This document shows positions 17,833 through 26,412 of a stretch of 33,432 nucleotides of DNA, piece after piece. A program made the position numbers and the translations under genes. Position 1 is the first letter of the stretch. The number at the start of each line of letters is the position of its first letter. Under the pieces are notes generated by a model. The model did no database searches. It was not told where the DNA came from and saw only the letters and a program-made list of their open reading frames with translations. The stretch comes from Alphaproteobacteria bacterium HGW-Alphaproteobacteria-3 (lineage in GTDB: Bacteria; Pseudomonadota; Alphaproteobacteria; Parvibaculales; Parvibaculaceae): positions 1 to 33,432 of the forward strand of contig PHEF01000051.1 of assembly GCA_002842875.1 (NCBI GenBank), in the 5' to 3' direction.

Positions 17833-18396
17833 ATGAAGATCAACGGCAACGAAATCCGTCCCGGCAACGTCATCGAGCACGAGGGCGGCCTCTGGGCAGC
17901 GGTCAAGGTCCAGCACGTGAAGCCCGGCAAGGGCGGCGCCTTCGCGCAGGTCGAACTGAAGAACCTCGTCGATGGACGCAAGCTCAACGAACGCTTCCGT
18001 TCGGCCGAAACGGTGGAGCGCGTTCGCCTCGAGCAGAAGGACTACCAGTATCTCTACGAGAATGACGGGATGCTGACCTTCATGGACAACGAAACCTACG
18101 AACAGATCGAACTCGCGAAGGACTGGGTCGGCGACCGCGCCGCCTTCCTGCAGGACGGCATGAAGGTGACCGTGGAAAGCCACGAAGGCACCGCACTCGG
18201 CATTTCGCTTCCCGATCAGGTGGTTCTCGAAATCACCGAAACCGAGCCCACCGTAAAGGGCCAGACGGCGGCAAGCTCCTACAAGCCGGCGCTGCTCGAA
18301 AATGGCGTCCGCGTGATGGTGCCGCCCTTCATCACCACCGGGGAAAAGATCGTCGTCGACACGAACGAAGTCACCTATCTCCGCCGCGCCGATTGA
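17833..18396 (+). CDS. efp: Elongation factor P
   Basis: EF-P rescues ribosomes stalled at polyproline. The 187-residue product has the KOW-like domain I with the modification loop KPGKGGAF; Lys33 corresponds to the lysine that EpmA modifies in E. coli. The OB domains follow ([40 protein letters not shown], and the C-terminal [20 protein letters not shown]). Polyproline stretches in the window, such as TolA's linker, are potential clients. It ends 11 bp before the suhB-like ATG, so they are probably co-transcribed. Confidence 0.97.
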   Translation: MKINGNEIRPGNVIEHEGGLWAAVKVQHVKPGKGGAFAQVELKNLVDGRKLNERFRSAETVERVRLEQKDYQYLYENDGMLTFMDNETYEQIELAKDWVGDRAAFLQDGMKVTVESHEGTALGISLPDQVVLEITETEPTVKGQTAASSYKPALLENGVRVMVPPFITTGEKIVVDTNEVTYLRRAD

Positions 18397-18407
18397 ACGG
18401 TTCCGAT

Positions 18408-19211
18408 ATGTCCCGCCATACCCCCTCGATGAGCGTAATGGTTGCTGCCGCCCGCAAGGCGGCGCGCGGCCTGCAGCGCGACTTCGGCGAAGTCGAAAAC
18501 CTGCAGGTCTCGCTCAAGGGGCCGGCGAACTTCGTCACCGCGGCAGACCGGAAGGCCGAGAAGACGATCTTCGAGGAACTCTCGAAAGCGCGTCCCGGCT
18601 ATGGCTTCCTGATGGAAGAAGGCGGCGTCGTGGAAGGCGCCGACAAGTCGCATCGTTGGATCGTCGATCCATTGGATGGCACAACCAACTTCCTTCACGG
18701 CATTCCCCATTTCTCCATCTCGATCGCGCTCGAACGCGACGGACAGCTCGTGGCGGGTCTCGTCTACAACCCGATTTCCGACGAAATGTTCATTGCGGAA
18801 AAGGGTCAGGGCGCTTTCCTCAACGACCGCCGCCTCCGCGTTGCCGCGCGCCGCGATCTCGCCCAGGCTGTCGTCGCCACCGGCATTCCCCATATCGGCC
18901 GTCCGGATCATGCGCGCTTCGGCGCCGAACTCGGCATCGTCATGAACGAAGTGGCGGGTGTCCGCCGCATGGGTTCCGCCGCGCTCGACCTCGCCTATGT
19001 CGCCGCCGGACGCTTCGACGCCTACTGGGAAGCCGCGCTGGCACCCTGGGACATGGCGGCGGGCATCGTCCTCGTCCGCGAGGCGGGCGGCTTCGTCGCC
19101 GATCTCAAGGGCGGCGACACCATGCTCGACAGCGGCGGCATCGTCGCCGGCAACGACATGCTCTATCACAAGCTGGGCGACCTGCTGAAAAAGGCCCATA
19201 AGCCGGGCTGA
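18408..19211 (+). CDS. suhB: Inositol monophosphatase family protein (SuhB-like)
   Basis: The 267-residue protein carries the Mg-dependent phosphatase signatures: MEEGG (metal Glu), WIVDPLDGTTNFLHGIPHF, and the C-terminal AYWEAALAPWDMAAGIVLVREAGG. The family hydrolyses inositol-1-phosphate and related substrates; SuhB also acts as an rRNA antitermination factor in E. coli. An in-frame TTG at 18393 would overlap the efp stop; the ATG at 18408 is preferred. The efp-suhB linkage is common in alphaproteobacteria. Confidence 0.92.
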   Translation: MSRHTPSMSVMVAAARKAARGLQRDFGEVENLQVSLKGPANFVTAADRKAEKTIFEELSKARPGYGFLMEEGGVVEGADKSHRWIVDPLDGTTNFLHGIPHFSISIALERDGQLVAGLVYNPISDEMFIAEKGQGAFLNDRRLRVAARRDLAQAVVATGIPHIGRPDHARFGAELGIVMNEVAGVRRMGSAALDLAYVAAGRFDAYWEAALAPWDMAAGIVLVREAGGFVADLKGGDTMLDSGGIVAGNDMLYHKLGDLLKKAHKPG

Positions 19212-19249
19212 GCGGCCGATTTTCTTTAAACACGGACAGTGCGAAGACG

Positions 19250-19363
19250 GTGACGCTTGCGCAAGGCGTTGCGGCGGGCCGCCTGCGGGCGAGCACCATG
19301 GGCAATGTCGAGGAAGGCGGCGCCCTCGAAGACCGCGTGGATATCCGCTTCGACGGGTATTGA
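19250..19363 (+). pseudogene. C-terminal remnant of an OmpA-like domain gene
   Basis: An open stretch in its own frame reads VTLAQGVAAGRLRASTMGN, then VEEGGALEDRVDIRFDGY before a stop at 19361-19363. This aligns with the C-terminus of the intact OmpA-like protein just downstream (VSNGIKAERIHVRALGG, then DRVDVKLFGG): the LAQG/VSNG, AAGRL/KAERI and DRVD positions match. Only about 37 codons survive and no start or signal peptide is visible. It is best read as the tail of a duplicated or deleted paralogue. The flanking 19212-19249 and 19364-19502 show no other coding signal. Confidence 0.6.
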
Positions 19364-19502
19364 GCGTCAGCGCTTGGCAGGAGCCGCACTTCCGCCGGAT
19401 TTTCCTCTAGAATTCGTCGCCGCGCCCGGGGTCTGTTCCGCGCCGCCGAACACGCCTAAACTGCGCCCAGACGCCGCCCCGCCACGGATGATCCTGTCAC
19501 GC

Positions 19503-19943
19503 ATGACGATAACCGGACGCATCGAAAGAAGACGCGCAAACCCGCCGCGAGCGATCGTGCTCGCGGCGCTATTCCTGATTTTCGGCAGTTCCCTGCCGGT
19601 TTCGGCAGCCGAGACGCCTTTGTCGCCGCCGCAGGCCGCCCTCGTCCGTGTCGTCTTCGATCCCGATGCATCGACGCTCGACCAAACCGCACAGGAAGAA
19701 CTGATCGCCTTTGCGGAGGATTTCCAGCGCCGCAGCGGACGGCTTGAATTGCGCGCCTATGCGGGCCCGCCGCAAGACACCTCGTCGAATGCGCGGCGGC
19801 TGGCGCTCAGACGCGCGCTTTCGGTGAGGCGCGTGCTGGTCTCGAACGGCATCAAGGCGGAGCGTATTCACGTGCGCGCGCTCGGGGGTACATCCGACAG
19901 CGGTCCGCAGGATCGCGTGGACGTGAAGCTTTTCGGCGGCTGA
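19503..19943 (+). CDS. Secreted OmpA-like domain protein
   Basis: The 146-residue product has an Arg-rich N-terminus and a signal peptide (AIVLAALFLIFGSSLPVSAAE, split here as the hydrophobic core near residues 16-36). One compact OmpA-like domain follows (VRVVFDPDASTLDQTAQEEL; NARRLALRRALSVRRVLVSN; DRVDVKLFGG). The domain keeps the NxxRLxxxRAxxVRxxL motif used to bind peptidoglycan. The alternative ATG at 19488 adds 5 residues. It is followed after 32 bp by a MotA/ExbB-like gene and then a MotB-like gene, so the three probably form one envelope unit. Function is not known. Confidence 0.75.
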   Translation: MTITGRIERRRANPPRAIVLAALFLIFGSSLPVSAAETPLSPPQAALVRVVFDPDASTLDQTAQEELIAFAEDFQRRSGRLELRAYAGPPQDTSSNARRLALRRALSVRRVLVSNGIKAERIHVRALGGTSDSGPQDRVDVKLFGG

Positions 19944-19975
19944 AGGGCCGCCCTGCAGGGAAGAGAGCAGAACGC

Positions 19976-20938
19976 ATGGCGAAGGAAACGAAGGATGGCA
20001 TCGCGCTTTCGCAACCGCGGCCCTACCTGACACGGATGATCCTCTTCATCATCCTCGCCGCTTTCGTCGCGGCAATCCTCTACCGCCAGATCGAGACGGC
20101 CTTCCTGGCCAATCCGGGTCTCAACGGGCTTATCCTCGGCGTGCTCGTCATCGGCATTCTCTATGCCTTCCGGCAAGTGCAGTCGCTGCGCGGCGAGGTG
20201 CGCTGGGTGAACGATTTCCGCCGCGCCGACCCGGGGCTTGCCACGCCGGCACCGCCGCTGCTCCTCGCCCCCATGGCGACCATGCTCGGCGGCCGTACCG
20301 GACGAATGCAGCTCAACGCGCTCTCCATGCGCTCGATCCTCGACTCGCTCGGATCGCGCCTCGACGAACAGCGCGAAATCTCGCGTTACGTCATCGGCTT
20401 GCTGATCTTCCTCGGCCTCCTCGGTACTTTCTGGGGCCTCCTTACAACCGTTACCTCCGTGGCGGGCACGATCCAGGGCCTGAGCGTCGAAGCGGCCGAC
20501 CCGGCGACGGTGTTCGCCAACCTCAAGGCTGGCCTCGATGGCCCGCTGAGGGGCATGGGCACCGCTTTCTCATCCTCGCTTTTCGGCCTTGCCGGATCGC
20601 TTGTCCTCGGTTTCCTCGATCTTCAGGCGGGACAGGCGCAAAATCGCTTCTACAACGAGCTTGAGGAATGGCTTTCCACGGTGACGAACCTTTCGGGAGA
20701 CTATGACCCGACCGCACCCGCCATGCTGGGCGAGACGGCAAAGCGGCTGCGCAACATCGAGCAGGCGCTCGCTTCGGGCGGCGACCAGGCATCGCTGAAG
20801 GCGCTGGCGGGCCAGATCATCGCGCTCACCGAGCAGATGCAGGCCGAGCGGCAATTGCTGGTGCAGATGGCGGAGAACCAGCGGGCGCTGCAGCCGGTGC
20901 TTGAAGACCTGGCGCAACGTCTCGGCCCGCGGGGCTGA
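19976..20938 (+). CDS. MotA/TolQ/ExbB-like ion-channel membrane protein
   Basis: The 320-residue protein has four predicted membrane helices (about residues 21-38, 48-65, 138-163 and 195-216). A cytoplasmic region of about 70 residues lies between helices 2 and 3. Helix 3 has GLLIFLGLLGTFWGLLTTV, matching the GLFGTVWG signature of TolQ/ExbB, and helix 4 has MGTAFSSSLFGLAGSLVLG, the counterpart of TolQ's ALFATALGLVAA. Four helices fit MotA better than TolQ. No flagellar gene is nearby. Its partner is the MotB-like gene 6 bp downstream. The C-terminus is a helical, Gln/Glu-rich tail. Function is unassigned. Confidence 0.82.
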   Translation: MAKETKDGIALSQPRPYLTRMILFIILAAFVAAILYRQIETAFLANPGLNGLILGVLVIGILYAFRQVQSLRGEVRWVNDFRRADPGLATPAPPLLLAPMATMLGGRTGRMQLNALSMRSILDSLGSRLDEQREISRYVIGLLIFLGLLGTFWGLLTTVTSVAGTIQGLSVEAADPATVFANLKAGLDGPLRGMGTAFSSSLFGLAGSLVLGFLDLQAGQAQNRFYNELEEWLSTVTNLSGDYDPTAPAMLGETAKRLRNIEQALASGGDQASLKALAGQIIALTEQMQAERQLLVQMAENQRALQPVLEDLAQRLGPRG

Positions 20939-20944
20939 CGCGTC

Positions 20945-21967
20945 ATGGCACTCGTCAGCAGACGCATAAGAGGCCGCGCGCCTACCGGGGATTACTGGCC
21001 GGGTTTCGTCGATGCGATGTCGAGCCTGCTGCTCGTGCTGATTTTTCTCCTCACGATCTTCATGATCACGCAGTTCTTCCTGAGCCAGCTTGTGAGCAAC
21101 AAGGATTCCGCGCTCGAAAACCTCAGGAGCCAGATTGCCGAACTCGTGAACCAGCTCGCGCTCGAACGCCAGGATAAGGCCGACCTGCAGGCGACGATCC
21201 TGTCGCTCCAGGATTCGCTTTCCGCCGCAACGGCCGAACGCGACAGCCTCGCCGCGCTTGCCGAGGAAGGCGCCGGCACCGGTTCGCGCGTCGCTGAACT
21301 CGAAAGCGCGCTCGACAACGAGAAACAGGTCTCGAACGAAGCGCTCGCGCAGGTGGAACTTCTGAACCAGCAGATTGCCGCCTTGCGCCGTCAGCTTGCG
21401 ACGCTATCGGCAGCGCTCGACGCAGCCGAACAGAAGGACCGGGACCAGCAGGCCCAGATCGCCAACCTCGGACGCCGCCTCAATGCGGCGCTTGCGCAGA
21501 AGGTTCAGGAACTCGCGAAATACAGGTCCGAGTTTTTCGGCCGCCTGCGCACCATCCTCGGCGACCGCCAGGACATCGAGATCGTGGGCGACCGCTTCGC
21601 CATGCAATCCGAGATCTTTTTTGCCTCGGGCTCCGCCGACATCAACCCTTCGGGAAAACAGCAGCTCGACAAGATCGCGCAGGCGATCGGGGAAATTGCG
21701 GCAGAAATTCCGGACGATATCCCCTGGGTGCTGCGCATCGACGGCCACACCGATGCGAACCCGATTGCGACGCCGCAATTCCCTTCGAACTGGTATCTCT
21801 CAAGCGCTCGCGCCATCGCGGTCGTGAACTACATGACCGAAAAAGGGGTGCCCGAAAACCGGCTGGTCGCCGCCGGCTTCGGCCAGTTCCACCCGCTCGA
21901 ACAGGAACCCGGCGAAACAGCCAACCGCCGAAACCGCCGCATCGAATTCAAGCTGACCGAGCGTTGA
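20945..21967 (+). CDS. MotB-like protein: membrane helix, long coiled coil, OmpA peptidoglycan-binding domain
   Basis: The 340-residue product has a short cytoplasmic N-terminus and one membrane helix (about 21-49). The conserved Asp23 in FVDAMSSLLLVLIFL corresponds to the proton-path Asp of MotB (YADFMTAMM). A coiled coil runs over about residues 52-185. A C-terminal OmpA domain includes FFASGSADINPSG, RIDGHTDANPI, SNWYLSSARAIAVVNYM and ANRRNRRIEFKL. Together with the upstream four-helix protein it makes a proton-driven stator-like complex plausible. The long coiled coil is much longer than MotB's linker. It stops at 21967, directly abutting the convergent neighbour's stop. Confidence 0.85.
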   Translation: MALVSRRIRGRAPTGDYWPGFVDAMSSLLLVLIFLLTIFMITQFFLSQLVSNKDSALENLRSQIAELVNQLALERQDKADLQATILSLQDSLSAATAERDSLAALAEEGAGTGSRVAELESALDNEKQVSNEALAQVELLNQQIAALRRQLATLSAALDAAEQKDRDQQAQIANLGRRLNAALAQKVQELAKYRSEFFGRLRTILGDRQDIEIVGDRFAMQSEIFFASGSADINPSGKQQLDKIAQAIGEIAAEIPDDIPWVLRIDGHTDANPIATPQFPSNWYLSSARAIAVVNYMTEKGVPENRLVAAGFGQFHPLEQEPGETANRRNRRIEFKLTER

Positions 21968-23062
21968 TTACCAGGCGCGCATCTCCCTGGGCTGCGCACA
22001 GACGAGAACGCGCGGCTCGAACACCTGTCCGAGCAGCATCTTGTCCCCATAACCGGCAGCAACGCTGATGCCTGAAATTTCCTCGCCGAGATTGAGATAA
22101 ATCGTCCCTGCCTTCTTCTGCGAGGGCTCGATCCTTACGACCTGGCTCGGCGAAAGCTCCGCCGGGTCGGAGGCATGAGCGACGAAATCGAGGACCTTTG
22201 GATGCGCCCCGATGAGCAGCGTCCCGTCCGGCTGCACATCGATATTATCGACGCCGGTGCCGAGGCGGACGTGGTCGGCGCCCGCAAGCGCGCCCGTTTC
22301 GGCATCGCGTTCATAGACATACATGCTCATGCCGAGCGTGGAGGCAACGTAGATCGTCTGCCCATCCGGGCTGGTGTCGATGCCGTTCGGATAGAGCAGC
22401 GTGTCCGCGGCGACCGAGGCTTCATTGCCGTCGAAATAGACGACATTCGAGTTCCGCAGCAGCAGCCCATCGCCCAGTGTGCGTGCGAGGCCATTCTTCG
22501 TCGTATGGTCGTTCGTCGCGTAGAAGCTTCGCGGGCCCACCGCCACAACATCGTTCAGCGAAACGAAAAGCGAGCTTTCGACGCTCTCCACATGCGAGAG
22601 CGTGCCGTCCGCCGCGATATCGAAAATTTCGACCCTGTCGCCACCCTTGGCCGGATGACTGACAGCGAAGAGCCTGCGCGCGCCGTCTTCATCGATATGG
22701 AGGCTGATACCATGCGGACGGAAATCCCCGGGCATGGACGGAGTGACGGGGTAGAGCGCCCAGTCGGCATCGGGTGCCGAGAGATCGATCGCGTAGATGC
22801 CGCCGCGCACCGCGTCCGATCCCGGCGCGCCCGACATGACCGCGCGGCGGTCGTAAGCCGAGACATAGGCAAGCTTGCGCTCATGATCGATCGCTATGTC
22901 CTCAGGCCCCGGAACGGCGGGGATGGCACGGCAATCGGCCGCGATCTCCTGACGAATGCCGGTGAAATATCCAGCCGCCGAAAGAAAGCGCCATGTGAGA
23001 ACGCTGCCGACCACGACAACGGCAAGGGCGATATAGCCCGCGATACGCCAACCTCTGGACAT
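21968..23062 (-). CDS. Membrane-anchored paraoxonase/arylesterase-like protein
   Basis: The 364-residue protein starts with a membrane anchor (residues 6-27, IAGYIALAVVVVGSVLTWRF). A six-bladed propeller related to the PON family follows. Matching stretches include FVSLNDVVAVGPRSFYATNDH, LLYPNGIDTSPDGQTIYVAS, VDNIDVQPDGTLLIGAHPK and DKMLLGQVFEPRVLVC, which contain the Asn and Asp residues that bind the catalytic calcium in PON1. PON enzymes hydrolyse lactones and aryl esters, so a quorum-lactone or xenobiotic ester is possible but unproven. The ATG at 23062 follows a GGGGGA ribosome-binding site and begins the anchor. It lies 28 bp downstream of the ABC exporter gene. Confidence 0.82.
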   Translation of the reverse strand: MSRGWRIAGYIALAVVVVGSVLTWRFLSAAGYFTGIRQEIAADCRAIPAVPGPEDIAIDHERKLAYVSAYDRRAVMSGAPGSDAVRGGIYAIDLSAPDADWALYPVTPSMPGDFRPHGISLHIDEDGARRLFAVSHPAKGGDRVEIFDIAADGTLSHVESVESSLFVSLNDVVAVGPRSFYATNDHTTKNGLARTLGDGLLLRNSNVVYFDGNEASVAADTLLYPNGIDTSPDGQTIYVASTLGMSMYVYERDAETGALAGADHVRLGTGVDNIDVQPDGTLLIGAHPKVLDFVAHASDPAELSPSQVVRIEPSQKKAGTIYLNLGEEISGISVAAGYGDKMLLGQVFEPRVLVCAQPREMRAW

Positions 23063-23090
23063 GTTTTCCCCCTCTTTGTGCTCTGTGCAG

Positions 23091-24941
23091 TCAGCCGCCG
23101 ATGCCGGCGGAACGCTCGCCCGTGGCGAGGTCGAAATCCAGTCCGGCAGCAAATTGCAGCCGCGCGAGGCGGGCATAAAGTCCGCCCTGCTTCACGAGTT
23201 CCTCATGTGTGCCGGAAGCGACGACGCGGCCTTCATCCATCACCACGATGCGGTTCGCCTTGAGAACGGTCGCAAGCCGGTGCGCGATGACGAGTGTCGT
23301 GCGGTTCTGCATCAGACCTTCGAGTGCCTGTTGCACGAGCTTTTCGCTTTCCGCGTCGAGCGCGCTGGTCGCCTCGTCAAGCAGGAGAACCGGCGCATCC
23401 CGGAGGATCGCCCGTGCAATCGCGATGCGCTGACGCTGCCCGCCCGAAAGCGTGACGCCGCGCTCGCCGACTTCGGTTTCGTAGCCTTGCGGCAAGCGCA
23501 TGATGAAATCGTCGATCCGCGCGGCGGCGGCCGCCGCGCGCACTTCCTCGAATGTCGCATCGGGCCGCCCGTAGCGGATGTTTTCGGCGACCGTCGTCCC
23601 GAAGACGACCGTTTCCTGCGGCACGAGCGCCAGATGGCTGCGCAGCGCTTTCGGGTCCATGTCGGCAAGGTCGACGCCGTCGAGCCGGACGCGGCCCTGC
23701 TGAGGATCGTAGAAACGCAGCAATAGCTGGAGGACCGTGCTCTTGCCGGCCCCGGAGGGACCGACCAGCGCCACCGTTTCGCCCGGCGACACGGTGAGCG
23801 AATAGTCATGCAGCGCGGATATCCCCGGACGCGAAGGATAGGCGAAGGTCACATTCTCGAAGGCAATCTCCCCACGCGGCGCTTCGATGGAAATCGGACT
23901 GGCGGGCGCCGCAATCGCGGGCTCCACGTCGAGAAGCTCGACCAGCCGCTCGGTGGCCCCGGCCGCCATTTGCATGTCGCCCCAGATTTCCGAAAGCGCC
24001 GCGAGCGCGGAGGCGGCGAAGACCGAATAGAGGATAAATTCCAGCAGCTCGCCGCCCGACATCGTACCGGCGAGAACGGCGTTCGCACCGACCCAGAGAA
24101 CGCCGACGACACTCGACAGGCCGAAAAAAAAGACGAGCGCCGTGAGGACGGCACGAGCCGCGATACGCGAGCGCGAACTTTCGAAGGCATGCTCGACATG
24201 CGCGCCGAAACGCTCATTGTCGATCTTCTCATGCGTGAAGGCCTGCACGATCTGAATGGCGTTCAGGCTTTCCGTTCCGAAGGCGCTTGTGTCCGCAAGC
24301 CTGTCCTGCGCCGAACGCGACAGGCGCCGGACCCAGCGCCCGAAGACGATGAGCGGCAGGAGAATGGCCGGAATGGCGAGAAGCACGAGGCCCGAAAGAT
24401 AGGGGCTTGTGGCCGCCATCATCGCCGCAGCGCCAAAAAAGAGAAACACGTTGCGAAGCGCGATCGACGCAGAGGAGCCAACCACCGTCTTGATGAGCGT
24501 GGTGTCGGCGGTGAGACGCGACAGCACCTCGCCCGTGCGTGTGCGTTCGAAGAAGGCCGGCGAAAGCAGGAGAATGTGTTCGTAGACGGCCTGCCTGAGA
24601 TCGGCGACGACCCGCTCACCCAACCAGCTCACGAAGAAGAACCGCGCCGCACTGGCAACGCCCAGCACCAGGGCGACGATGACGAGGGCGAGGAAATACT
24701 GGTCGATGAAAGCCGCATTCTCACGGCTGAACCCGTTGTCGATCAGGCGGCGGCTCGCCATCGGAATCGCAAGCGTCGCAAGCGTCGCGAAGACGAGCGC
24801 GACGAAGGCCAGCGCCACCATCGCCCGGTAACGGCCGAGAAAGGGCAGAAGCCGGATCAACGGGCGAGCGCCCTTCGCGGGCTTCCGGCGCAGCGCTTCT
24901 TCTTCAATGGCCTCGACGACGGGATTCGATGTTTCGCTCAT
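23091..24941 (-). CDS. ABC transporter, fused permease and ATPase (MsbA-like exporter)
   Basis: This 616-residue half-transporter has six membrane helices in the first ~330 residues and a nucleotide-binding domain in the last ~250. Walker A is GPSGAGKST (about 392-400), the signature is [16 protein letters not shown] (about 496), Walker B is [13 protein letters not shown] (about 514-526), and the H-loop is IAHRLATV. It would work as a homodimeric exporter at the inner membrane. Substrate is not predictable: lipid A-like, drug and peptide exporters share this architecture. It is transcribed with the paraoxonase-like gene and is divergent from rpmE. Confidence 0.92.
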   Translation of the reverse strand: MSETSNPVVEAIEEEALRRKPAKGARPLIRLLPFLGRYRAMVALAFVALVFATLATLAIPMASRRLIDNGFSRENAAFIDQYFLALVIVALVLGVASAARFFFVSWLGERVVADLRQAVYEHILLLSPAFFERTRTGEVLSRLTADTTLIKTVVGSSASIALRNVFLFFGAAAMMAATSPYLSGLVLLAIPAILLPLIVFGRWVRRLSRSAQDRLADTSAFGTESLNAIQIVQAFTHEKIDNERFGAHVEHAFESSRSRIAARAVLTALVFFFGLSSVVGVLWVGANAVLAGTMSGGELLEFILYSVFAASALAALSEIWGDMQMAAGATERLVELLDVEPAIAAPASPISIEAPRGEIAFENVTFAYPSRPGISALHDYSLTVSPGETVALVGPSGAGKSTVLQLLLRFYDPQQGRVRLDGVDLADMDPKALRSHLALVPQETVVFGTTVAENIRYGRPDATFEEVRAAAAAARIDDFIMRLPQGYETEVGERGVTLSGGQRQRIAIARAILRDAPVLLLDEATSALDAESEKLVQQALEGLMQNRTTLVIAHRLATVLKANRIVVMDEGRVVASGTHEELVKQGGLYARLARLQFAAGLDFDLATGERSAGIGG

Positions 24942-25275
24942 AAGGCTCTCAATTGGCGCTCCCGGTCGGCATTCCCGGCTGTTCGCGCAAGGGAGGCGAC
25001 CCTATTCCAGGCCCGGCACCCGTGTATAGTTCCGGTGTGCGGCCGATATAGCAATCCTGCCAGCACGGGAGCAATGACGCCGGCACCCTGCTGCTGCGGC
25101 ATGACCGCGCAAAACCTGCAAAAGGGCTCGAAAACCGGCCTTGCAACCGCATCCGGCCTTCGTTATAAGCCCCCATTCCGGCAGCGCAGGCATTCCCGAA
25201 AGAATGCCGTCGCGCGCCATTGCGAGACACCGGGCCCCTTCGGGCAGGCCCAAAGCTTCGGGAAGGCCGTGAGCC
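24942..25275. other. Divergent intergenic region between the ABC exporter and rpmE
   Basis: The 334 bp contain a good promoter for rpmE (annotated separately) and presumably the ABC exporter promoter, which I cannot place. No ORF in it shows coding character. The roughly 100-nt rpmE leader (about 25176-25275) is long enough to carry autoregulatory structure, but I see no clear known motif. Confidence 0.4.
25141..25168 (+). promoter_or_regulatory. Predicted rpmE promoter
   Basis: TTGCAA (25141-25146) and TTATAA (25163-25168) are separated by 16 bp, giving a transcript start near 25176 and a leader of about 100 nt before the rpmE ATG. Confidence 0.5.
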
Positions 25276-25497
25276 ATGAAGAAAGATATCCATCCGGACT
25301 ACCACTTCATCACCGTTCAGATGAACGATGGCTCGACGTTCAAGACCCGCTCGACCTACGGTGCCGAGGGCGAGACGCTGGTTCTCGACATCGACCCGAC
25401 AACGCACCCGGCCTGGACCGGCGGTGGCCAGCAGATCCTTGATCGCGGCGGCCGTGTGAGCCGGTTCAAGAAGAAGTTCGGCTTTATCGGCAGCTGA
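25276..25497 (+). CDS. rpmE: 50S ribosomal protein bL31
   Basis: bL31 bridges the 50S and 30S subunits. The 73-residue product is a complete alphaproteobacterial bL31 ([20 protein letters not shown], then [20 protein letters not shown] and [13 protein letters not shown]). It contains no cysteine, so it is the zinc-independent (C-minus) form. A strong terminator follows 23 bp after the stop. Confidence 0.97.
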   Translation: MKKDIHPDYHFITVQMNDGSTFKTRSTYGAEGETLVLDIDPTTHPAWTGGGQQILDRGGRVSRFKKKFGFIGS

Positions 25498-25520
25498 CCT
25501 CGAGCGCCTCGAGACCAAGC

Positions 25521-25550
25521 AAAAAGCCCCGCTTTGCGGGGCTTTTTCTT
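25521..25550. terminator. Bidirectional terminator between rpmE and rcdA
   Basis: AAAAAGCCCCGC-TTT-GCGGGGCTTTTT forms a 12-bp stem with A and T runs on both sides, so it can end rpmE (plus) and rcdA (minus), which converge here. Confidence 0.93.
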
Positions 25551-25572
25551 TTGGCTCTTTTGGCTCTTTTGG
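25547..25572. repeat. 9-bp tandem repeat next to the rcdA 3' end
   Basis: TCTTTTGGC is repeated 2.9 times without mismatch, between the bidirectional terminator and the rcdA stop (25585). It looks like slippage-type expansion and has no evident function. Confidence 0.85.
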
Positions 25573-25584
25573 AATCCGCAAGGG

Positions 25585-26172
25585 TCATTCGGGACGGTGC
25601 TTGCGGCGGCCGAACTCGCGGCGCGGGAACTCCATGGCAAGATGCTCGCGGAAGAAACCCTCGACGCGGGCAAACTGCTCGGCGAGCGGCTGGCCGTGCG
25701 GCATGGCGGCCCCGTTGACGCGGAGCTGCGTATCGAGGCGCTCGACCCGCGCATAAAGCCGCTCCGAGCGCTCGATCAGCTCCCTGAGCCTTGCCGGCAG
25801 CGCCTCGACCCCTTCGAAACGCGGCTGACGGGCAATCAGCTTGGTCGCGAGCGCATATTTCTCGGAGTTGGCTTCCTCGGCCGTCATCTCGCCCTGGTGC
25901 ACCGCCTTGCGGACGAGAAGCCAGGAAGCGACCTGCATCAGCCGCGTGGTGAGGCGCATGCTCTCGCCCGCATAGGCGAGCGAGGCGTCCCTGGAAAGCA
26001 CCTTGGCGGCCTCACGGCCCGGCCCGTCGAGATAGGCGGAGGTTTCCTCCACGAGGCGCATGCCATCACCATAGGTCCGCTGAAAGAGGCCCGAAGCCAT
26101 GAACTCCGAAAGGGTCACGCATTCGGCCCCCGCGAACCCGATCTCATCGTCCTTTGTGTCGTAGACGCTCAT
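25585..26172 (-). CDS. rcdA: Regulator of CtrA degradation RcdA (DUF1465)
   Basis: RcdA is an adaptor in the ClpXP proteolytic hierarchy that, with CpdR and PopA, promotes CtrA degradation at the G1-S transition in Caulobacter. The 195-residue product matches the family closely: GLFQRTYGDGMRLVEETSAYLDGPGRE, LAYAGESMRLTTRLMQVASWLLVRKAV, then LRELIERSERLYARVERLD. The family is all-helical. The C-terminal tail, which is disordered and functionally important in Caulobacter, is Arg-rich here (EFPRREFGRRKHRPE). The ATG at 26172 is preferred over the longer frame because homology starts near it. Confidence 0.9.
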   Translation of the reverse strand: MSVYDTKDDEIGFAGAECVTLSEFMASGLFQRTYGDGMRLVEETSAYLDGPGREAAKVLSRDASLAYAGESMRLTTRLMQVASWLLVRKAVHQGEMTAEEANSEKYALATKLIARQPRFEGVEALPARLRELIERSERLYARVERLDTQLRVNGAAMPHGQPLAEQFARVEGFFREHLAMEFPRREFGRRKHRPE

Positions 26173-26293
26173 CCCGCAATCCCCGGTTCCTGTTATGCAG
26201 CCGGCGGCGGAGACAGACGCTCCATACCGGCACACTCGGGGAGTAGGGGATCAATATCCGTGCCATGAGAGGCGCGCGGCAGGTTCAGAATAC

Positions 26294-26323
26294 AAAAAAG
26301 AGCCGCGGGAATGCCCGCGGCTC
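26294..26323 (-). terminator. Rho-independent terminator on the minus strand
   Basis: On the minus strand a perfect 10-bp stem (GAGCCGCGGG/CCCGCGGCTC) with a CATT loop is followed by six Us. It ends either the DUF1192 transcript or the candidate small RNA described at 26294-26406. Confidence 0.92.
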
Positions 26324-26406
26324 AGTTCTAACAGGGAGGCGTCAAACAGAGTGGATAGGAGCCACTCAAAATCCAGAAGACTGGATTACGCAAGGTCACC
26401 CTAGCG
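26294..26406 (-). ncRNA. Candidate small RNA with anti-Shine-Dalgarno loops
   Basis: The 360 bp between rcdA and the DUF1192 gene hold no ORF but have the layout of a small-RNA gene on the minus strand. A promoter-like pair lies at 26436-26441 (TTGCCA) and 26413-26418 (TAGGAA), 17 bp apart. Then come three hairpins in order. The first is AATCCAG-TCTT-CTGGATT (26370-26387). The second is GAGTGG/CCACTC (26349-26367) with a CTCCTAT loop. The third is the terminator. Between hairpins 2 and 3 an unpaired stretch contains GCCTCCCTGTT. Two C-rich, SD-complementary sites in loop or single-stranded positions recall alphaproteobacterial trans-acting sRNAs such as the NfeR1 type, but I claim no family. 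The alternative is a structured 3' UTR of the DUF1192 gene. Confidence 0.5.
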
Positions 26407-26412
26407 CCCTCA

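Noticed and set aside
19976..21967. Zorya-type phage defence system
   Set aside because: Only a MotA-like and a MotB-like gene are present; ZorC, ZorD or ZorE partners are absent and the flanks are housekeeping genes.
23808..25442. 544-codon plus-strand ORF
   Set aside because: It is antisense to the ABC exporter and runs over the intergenic region and rpmE in another frame; composition is Arg/Gly/Glu-rich without motifs.
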